The notes under the pieces were generated by a model. That model was given only the letters and a program-made list of their open reading frames with translations, did not search any database and was not told the origin of the DNA. This document shows, piece after piece, positions 56,334 to 64,000 of a stretch of DNA of 64,000 bases (position 1 is the first letter of the stretch; each line of letters starts with the position of its first letter). This DNA comes from Eriocheir sinensis (lineage: Eukaryota > Arthropoda > Malacostraca > Decapoda > Varunidae): contig NW_026111674.1 in the NCBI RefSeq assembly GCF_024679095.1, positions 1 to 64,000 of the forward strand, in the 5' to 3' direction. The translations under genes and the position numbers were made by a program.

Positions 56334-58512
56334 TATCTTTTCATCAACTTGTATGCTTGTCTTTTTGGTACTTTTCCTATTCCAATCTATAACTAACTAA
56401 TCTATCCTTTGTTCCTTTTATTTTCTAGTTATTTCTTTTAGTAACATGTATGCTTGTCTTTTTGGTGCTTTTCTTATTCCACTTTATAACTAACTAATCT
56501 ATTCTTCTTTCCATATTTTTCTATTTACTTCTTTTCATTAACTTCCATGCTCGTCTTTTCAGTACTTTCCTTATTCCAATCTACAACTAACTAATATATT
56601 CTTCGTTCCTTTAATTTTCTAGTTATTTTTTTATTAATTTGTGTGTCCGTCTTTTTTGGTGCTATTCTTATTCCAATCTATAACTAACTAATCTATTTTT
56701 CGTTCCTTATTTTCGAGGTCTTTCTTTTATTAACTTCTATGCCTGTCTTTTTTAGTGCTTCTCTTATTCCAATCTATAACTAACTAATCTGTTTTTCATA
56801 CCTTTTATTTTTCTAGTTATTTCTTTTTATTAAATTCTACCCTCGTCTTTTTGGTGCTTCTCTTATTTCAATCTATAACTAACTAATCTATTCTTTCCTC
56901 ATTTATCCAGATATTTCTTTTTATTATTCGTATGCTCGTCTTTTGGGTACTTTTCTTATTCCAGTCAATAACTAACTAGTCTATTCTCTCCTTATATTTT
57001 CTAGTTATTTCTTTTTATTAACTTCTATGCTCGTCTTTTTTGGTGCTTTTCTTATTCCAATTTATAACTAACTTATATATTCTTCTTTCCATATTTTCTA
57101 TTTACTTCTTTTCATTAACTTATATGCTCGTCTTTCTAGTACTTTTCTTATTCCAATTTATAACTAACTAATCTATTTTTCTTTCCTTATATTTTCTAGT
57201 TATTTCTTTTAATTAACTTCTATGGCTGTCTTTTTGGTTCTTTTCTAATTCCAATCTATAACTAACTAATCTATTCCTCGTCCCACATTTTTCTTCTTAT
57301 TTCTTTTTATTAACTTCTATGCCTGTCTTTCTGGTACTTTTCTTATTCCAATTTATAACTAACTAATGTATTCTTCGTTCCTTATTTTTCCAGGTATTTC
57401 TTTTCATTAACTTGTATGCTTGTATTTTTTGTGTTTTACTTATTCCAATGTATAAGTAACTAATCTAGTCTGTGTTCCCTATTTTTCTTCTTATTTCTTT
57501 TTATTAATTTCTATGCCTGTATATTTTAGTGCTTTTCTTATTCCAATTTATAACAAACTAATCTATTCTTCTTTCATTATTTTTCCAGGTATTTCTTTTT
57601 ATTATCTTCTATGATCGTCTTTTTTGGCATTTTTCGTATTCCAATCTATAAGTAACTAATCTATTTTTCTTTCCTTGTATTTTTCTAGTTATTTCTTTTC
57701 ATTAACTTCTATGCTCGTCTTTTGGGGTTCTTTTCTTATTCCAATTTATAACTAACTAATCTATTCATCGTTCTTTATTTTCTAGTTATTTTTTTTCATT
57801 AACTTCTATGCCTGTCTTTTTTGGTACTTTTCTTATTCCAATTTAGAATTAACTAATCTATTCCTTGTTCTTTATTTTCTGGTTACTTCATTTCATTAAC
57901 TTCTATGCCTATCTCTTTTGGTACTTTTCTTATTCCAATTTATAACTAACTATTTTTTTTTCTTTCTCTATATTTTCTAGTTATTTCTTTTCATTAACTT
58001 CTATGCTTGTCTTTATTTGGTTCTTTTCTTATTCCAGTCTTTAACTATCTAATGTATCCTTCGTTCCTTATTTTTCTAGTTATTTCTTTTCATTAACTTG
58101 TATGCTTGTCTTTTTTAGTGCTTTTCTTATTTCAATTTATAAGTAATCTATTATTCGTTCCATATTTTCTAGGTATTTCTTTTATTAACTTCTATGCCTT
58201 TCTTTTTTTGTGCTTTTCTTATTACAATTTATAACTAACTTATCTATTCTTCTTTCCTTATTTTTTTTAGTTATTTCTTTTTAATAACTTCTATGTTTTA
58301 TATTTTCTTTTATTCCAATCTATAACTAACCAATCTATTTTTCTTTCCCTATATGTTTCTAGTCATTTCTTTTTATTAACTTCTATGCTTGTCTTTTTGG
58401 TGCTTCTCTTATTCCAATCTATAACTAACTAATCTATTCTTTCCTTATTTTTCCAGATATTTCTTTTAATTAATATCATATGCTCATCTTTTGGGTACTT
58501 TTCTTATTCCAA
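56334..58512 (+). repeat. Satellite of about 96 bp, forward arm, about 22 monomers
   Basis: Monomer order on plus: CATTAACTTCTATGCTTGTC, TTTTTGGTGCTTTTCTTATT, CCAATCTATAACTAACTAAT, CTATTCTTCGTTCCTTATTT, TCTAGTTATTTCTTTT. Spacing between ACTAACTAAT words is about 96-97 bp. Divergence among neighbours looks like 10-20 percent by eye. The arm stops mid-monomer at TTATTCCAA (58,512). Confidence 0.97.
57950..58512 (+). repeat. Inverted copy of the same higher-order block in the forward arm
   Basis: Read in reverse complement, this stretch gives, in order, the variants found at about 62,095-62,665: CATTTGGGTAC-type (AAGTACCCAAAAGA), GGAATAAGAGAAGCACC, the ATGGAACGAA monomer with shortened TAGATTACTTATAAATT, GGAACGAAGGATACATTAG and the AATATAGAGAAAGAAAAA monomer. 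This ties the two arms to one ancestral block. Confidence 0.7.
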
Positions 58513-61500
58513 GCATACAAGTTAATAAAAAGAAATACCTGGAAAAATAGGAAATAATAGATTAGTTATAGATTGGAATAAGAAAAGTACCAAAAAGACG
58601 AGCATAAAATTTGATAAAAAGAAATAACTAGATAATATGAGGAACGAGGAATAGATTAGTTAGTTATAGATTGGAATAAGAAAAGAACCAAAAAGACAAG
58701 CATTGAAGATAATAAAAAGAAATAACTAGAAAATATAAGGAAAAAAAATAGATTAGTTATTTATAGATTGGAATAAGAAAAGTACCAAAAAGACGAGCAT
58801 AAAAGTTAATGAAAAGAAGTAAATAGAAAAATAAGAAACGCACCAAAAAAACAAGCATAGAAGTTAATTAAAAGAAATAACTAGAAAATATAAGGAAATA
58901 AAAATAGATTACTTACTTATAAATTAGAATAAGAAAAGCACTAAAAAAGACAAGCATACAAGTTAATGAAAAGAAATAACTTGAAAAATAAGGAACGAAG
59001 AATAGATTAGTTAGTTATAGATTGGAATAAAGAAAAGTACCCAAAAGACGAGCATAGAAGTTAATAAAAAGAAGTATATAGAAAAATACGGAAAGAAGAA
59101 TAGTTTAGTTACTTACAAATTGGAATAAGAAAAGCACCAAAAAAGAAAAAGCATAGAAGTTAATTAAAAGAAATAACTAGAAAATATAAGGAAAGAAAAA
59201 TTGATTACTTAGTTATAAATTGGAATAAGAAAAGCACTAAAAATACAGGCATAGAAGTTAATAAAAACAACTAGAAAAATAAGGAACGCAGAATAGATTA
59301 GTTAGTTACAGATGGGAATAAAAAAAAAAAAAGACAGCATACAAGTTAATGAAAAGAAATACCTCGTTAAATATAAGGAACGATGAACAGATTAGTTAGT
59401 TATAGATTGCAATACTAACAGCGCCAAAAAGACAGGCATAGAAGTTAATAAAAAGAAATGACTAGAAAATATAAGGAACGAAGAATAGATTACTTAGTTA
59501 TAAATTGGAAAAAGAAAAGTTCCAAAAAGACAGGAATAAAGTTAATGAAAAGAAAAATAAGGAAAGAATAGATGATTCAGTTATATATTGGAATAAGAAA
59601 AGCACCCAAAAGACGAGCATCGAAATAATAAAAGGAAATACCTGGAAAAATAAAGAAAGAATAGTTTAGTTAGATATAAATTTGAATAAAAAATGCACCA
59701 AAACAACAAGCATACAGTGTAATAAAAAGAAATAACTGGAAATACAAGGAAAGAATAGATTAGTTAGTTATAAACTGGAATAAGATAAATACTAAAAAGA
59801 CGAGCACACAAGTTAATAAAAAGAAATAACTAGAAAATATAAGGAAAGAAAAATAGATTAGTTAGTTATAGACTGGAATAAGAAAAGCACTAAAAACGAC
59901 AGGCATAAAAGTTAATGAAAAGAAGTAACTAGAAAATATAAGGAACGAATAAAAGATTAGTTTGTTCTAAATTGGAATAAGAAAAGCACTAAAAAGACGA
60001 GCACAGAGGTTAATAAAAGAAATAACTAGAAATATAATGAACAAAGAATAGATTAGTTAGTTATAGATTGGAATAAGAAAAGTACCAATAGACGAGCATT
60101 GAAGTTAATGAAAGAAATAGCTAGAAAAATAGGGAAAAAATCATTAGTTAGTTATAGATCGGAATAAGAACAACACCAAAAAGATGAGCATATAAGTTAA
60201 TAAAAAGAAATAACTAGAAAAATAAGGAACGAAGAATAGATTAGTTAGTTATTGATTGGAATAAGAAAAGCACCAAAAAGACAAGCATAGAATTTAATAA
60301 AAATAAATAGCTAGAAAAATATAAAGAAAAAAGAATACATTAGTTAGTAATAGATTGAAATAAGAAAAGTACCAAAAAGATGTGCATAGAAGTTAATGAA
60401 AAGAAATAACTAGAAAATATAAGGAAAGAAAAATAGATTAGTTTGTTATAGATTGAAATAAGAAAAGTACCAAAAAGAGGAGCATAGAAATTAATGAAAA
60501 GAAATAACTAGAAAATATAAGGAAAGAAAAATAAATTAGTTTGTTATAGATTGGAATAAGAAAAGTACCAAAAAGACAAGAATACAAGTTAATAAAAAGA
60601 AATACCTGGAAAAATAAGGAAAGAAAAATATATTAGTTATTTATAAATTAGAATAAGAAAAGTACCAAAAAGACAGGCCTAGAAATTTATAAAAAGAAAT
60701 ACCTGGAAAAATAAGGAACGCAGAATACATTAGTTAGTTATAGATTGCAATAAGAACAGCACAAAAAAGACAGCATACAATTTGATGAAAAGAAATGACT
60801 AGAAAAAATAAGGAACGAGGAATAAATTACTTAGGTATAAATTTGAACAAGAAAAGTACCAAAAAGACGACCATAGAAGTTAATGAAAAGAAATACCTGG
60901 AAAACTAAGGAAAGAATAGACTAGTTAGTTAAAGATTGGAATAAGAAAAGAACCAAAAAGACAAGCATAGGGGATAATGAAAAGAAATAACTAAAAAATA
61001 TAAAGAACGAAGAATAGATTAGTTAGTTATAGATTGGAATAAGAAAGGCACCAAAAAGACGAGCATACAAGTTAATAAAATAAATAACTAGAATATAAAA
61101 GGAACGCAGAATATATTACTTAGTTATAGATTGGAATAAGGAAGGTACTAAAAAGACGAGCATAGAAGTTAATGAAAAGAAGTATATAGAAAAATATAGA
61201 AAGAAGAATAGATTAGTTAGTTATAAATTGGAAAAAGAAAAGCACCAAAAAAGACAAGCATACAAGTTAATACAAAGAAATAGCTAGAAAATATATGGAA
61301 AGAGGGATAGATTAATTAGTTATAAATTGGAATAAGAAAAGAACCCAAGAAGACAAGCATAGAACTTAATGAAAATAAATAACTAGAAAAATAAGGAAAG
61401 AACAGATTTGTTAGTTATTGATTGGAATAAGATAAGCCCTAAAAAGACGAGGACAGACGTTAATAAAAGAAATAACTAGAAAAATAAGGAATGAAGAATA

Positions 61501-64000
61501 GATTAGTTAGTTATAGACTGCAAAAAAGAAAAGTCCCAAAAAGACGAGCATATAAGTTAATGAAAAGAAGTAAATAGAAAAAAATATGGAAAGAAGAGTA
61601 GATTAGTTAGTTATAAATTGGAATAAGAAAAGCACCAAAAAAGACAAGCATACAAATTAATAAAAAAGAAATACCTGGAAAAATAAGGAAAGAAAAATAG
61701 ATTAGTTAGTTGTAATTTGGAATAAAAAAGTAACCAAAAAGACGAGCATAGAGGTTAATAAAAAATAACTAGAAAAATAAGGAACGAAGAATAGATTAGT
61801 TAGTTATAGATTGGAATAAGGAAAGTACTAAAAAACGAGCATAGAAGTTAATGAAAAGAAGTAAATATGGAAAGTAGAATAGATTAGTTAGTTATAAATT
61901 GGAATAAGAAAAGCACCAAAAAAGACAAGCATACAAGTTAATAAAAAGAAATAGCTAGAAAATATAAGGAACAAGGAATAGATTAGTTATAAATTGGAAT
62001 CAGAAAAGAACAGAAAAAGACGAGCATAGAAGTTAATGAAAAAAAATAACTAGAAAATATAAGAAAAGAATATATTAGTTAGTTATTGATTGCAATAAGA
62101 AAAGTACCCAAAAGACGAGCATACGAATTAATAAAAAGAAATATATAAAAAAAATAAGGAAAGAATAGATTAGTTAGTTATAGATTGGAATAAGAGAAGC
62201 ACCAAAATGACAAGCATAGAAGTTAATAAAAAGAAATAACTAGAAAAAATATAAGGAAAGAAAAATAGATTAGTTAGTTATGGATTGGAATAAGAAAAGT
62301 ACCAAAAAAGATGAGCACAGAAGTTAATAAAAAGAAAATACTAGAAAAATAAGGACAGAAAAATAGGAAAGTTAGTTATAAATTGGAATAAGAAAAGCAC
62401 TAAAAAAGAGAGGCATAGAAGTTTATAGAAGAAATACCTCGAAAATATGGAACGAAGAATAGATTAGTTACTTATAAATTTAAATAAGAAAAGCACTAAA
62501 AAAGACAAGCATACAAGTTAATGAAAAGAAATAACTAGAAAAATAAGGAACGAAGGATACATTAGTTAGTTATAGACTGGTATAAGAAAAGAACCAAAAA
62601 AGATAAGCATGTAAGTTAATGAAAAGAAATAACTAGAAAATATAGAGAAAGAAAAATAGATTAGTTAGTTATAAATTGGAATAAGAAAAGTACCAAATAA
62701 GACAGGCATAGAAGTTAATGAAAAGAAATAACTAGAAAATAAAGAACGAGGAATAGATTAGTTAGTTATAAATTGCAATAAAAAAAGAACCCAAAAAGAC
62801 GAGCATTGAAGTTAATGAAAAGAAATAACTTGAAAATAAAGAACGAGGAATAGATTAGTTAGTTATAAATTGGAATAAAAAAAGAACCCAAAAAGACGAG
62901 CATTGAAGTTAATGAAAAGAAATAACTTGAAAATATAAGGAAAGAATAAATTACTTAGTTATTGATTGGAATAATAAAAGTACCCAAAAGACGAGCATAC
63001 GGATTAATAAAAAGAAATATCTGGAAAAATAATGAGAGAATAGATTAGTTATTTATAGATTGGAATGATAGAAGCACCAAAAAGATGGCCATAGAAGTTA
63101 ATGAAAAGAAGTAAATAGAAAAATATGGAAAGAAGAATAGATTAGTTAGTTATAAACTGGAATAAGAAAACCACCAAAATAGACAGGCATACAAGTTAAT
63201 AAAAAGAAATAGCTAGAAAATAAAAGGAACAAGGAATAGATTAGTTATCAATTGGAATAAGAAAAGAACACAAAAAGACGAGCATAGAAGTTAATGAAAA
63301 GAAATAACTAGAAAACATAAGAAAAGAATAGATTAGTTAGTTATTGATTGGAATAAGAAAGGTACCCAAAAGACGAGCATACGAATTAATGAAAAGTAAT
63401 ATCTGGAAAAATAAAGAAAGAATACATTAGTTAGTTATAGATTGGAATAAGGGAAGCACCAAAAAGACAAGCATAGAAGTTAATAAAAAAAAATAACTAG
63501 AAAAATATAAGGAAAAAAATAGATTAGTTAGTTATGGATTGGAATAAGAAAAGTACCAAAAAAGATGAGCATAGAAGTTAATAAAAAGAAATAACTAGAA
63601 AAATAAGGAAAGAAGAATAAATAAGTTGGTTATAAATTGGAATAAGAAAAGCACTAAAAACGAGAAGCATAGAAGTTAATAAAAGAAATACCTCGAAAAT
63701 ATGGAACGAAGAATAGATTAGTTACTTATAAATTGAAATAAGAAAAGCACTAAAAAAGACAAGCATTCAAGTTGATGAAAAGAAATAACTAGACAAATAA
63801 GGAACGAAGGATACATTAGTTAGTTATAGATTGAATAAGAAAAGAACCAAAAAAGAATGGCATAAAAGTTAATGAAAAGAAATTACTAGAAAATATAGAG
63901 AAAGAAAAATAGATTAGTTATAAATTGAAATAAGAAAGTACCAAAAAGACAGGCATAGAAGTTAATGAAAAGAAAAACCTGGAAAATAAGGGAAAAATAG
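58513..64000 (-). repeat. Satellite of about 96 bp, inverted arm, about 57 monomers, runs off the window
   Basis: From 58,513 the same monomer is read in reverse complement: GCATAGAAGTTAATGAAAAG, AAATAACTAGAAAATAAGG, AACGAAGAATAGATTAGTTA, GTTATAGATTGGAATAAG, AAAAGCACCAAAAAGAC. The array continues to position 64,000 without a break. The copy number is length divided by 96, not an exact count. Confidence 0.97.
61850..64000 (-). repeat. Higher-order repeat blocks in the satellite, period about 1.25 kb (13 monomers)
   Basis: Diagnostic variants recur in the same order: GTAAAT-ATGGAAAG (61,861 and 63,111), GAGCATACGAATTAAT (62,117 and 63,375), TATGGATTGGAATAAG (62,279 and 63,533), CCTCGAAAATATGGAACG (62,438 and 63,691) and GGAACGAAGGATACATTAG (62,548 and 63,801). 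Offsets are 1,250-1,258 bp. Neighbouring monomers differ more than monomers one block apart. Confidence 0.8.

Overview
This is eukaryotic, non-protein-coding DNA. I recognise no protein family, rRNA or tRNA on either strand. The long reading frames translate as runs of Ser-Leu, Arg-Glu, Cys-Val or His-Thr, or as repeated peptides, so they are microsatellites and minisatellites read as protein. The density of simple repeats, a 250-bp tract rich in AGGTTAGG (arthropod telomere-type TTAGG) and a dispersed motif ending in CCCTTGAGCTGTCTCC plus an A-tail suggest a decapod crustacean, perhaps a brachyuran crab. That placement is inference, not a database result.

Layout. Positions 1-56,000 are a mosaic of four things: (i) very long dinucleotide and trinucleotide microsatellites, the largest a nearly pure (CT)n of about 530 bp at 2,537-3,070; (ii) kilobase-scale polypyrimidine or polypurine strand-asymmetric tracts; (iii) more than twenty independent short tandem arrays with units from 18 to about 157 bp, usually 2-9 diverged copies; (iv) islands of ordinary mixed sequence (mainly 15,010-20,430, 22,260-24,700, 39,860-45,650 and 49,570-50,780) that could hold regulatory elements or lie in a very long intron.

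From about 56,334 to the end of the window lies one AT-rich satellite with a monomer of about 96 bp. It runs in one orientation to 58,512, then flips and continues inverted past position 64,000. The array has higher-order structure: a block of distinct monomers recurs about 1,253 bp (13 monomers) apart near the right end. The same ordered block is found in reverse complement in the left arm. This is the most striking structure in the window.

The best gene-like signal is at 46,602-46,710: a branchpoint and polypyrimidine tract, CAG directly joined to a perfect GTAAGT donor, and 74 nt later a second donor (CAG/GTAAAG). This is the arrangement of a recursive splice site with an RS-exon. It would fit the window lying inside a very long plus-strand intron, but nothing else here proves transcription. 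A small open frame with a signal-peptide-like start at 45,482-45,664 is the only other coding candidate, and it is weak.
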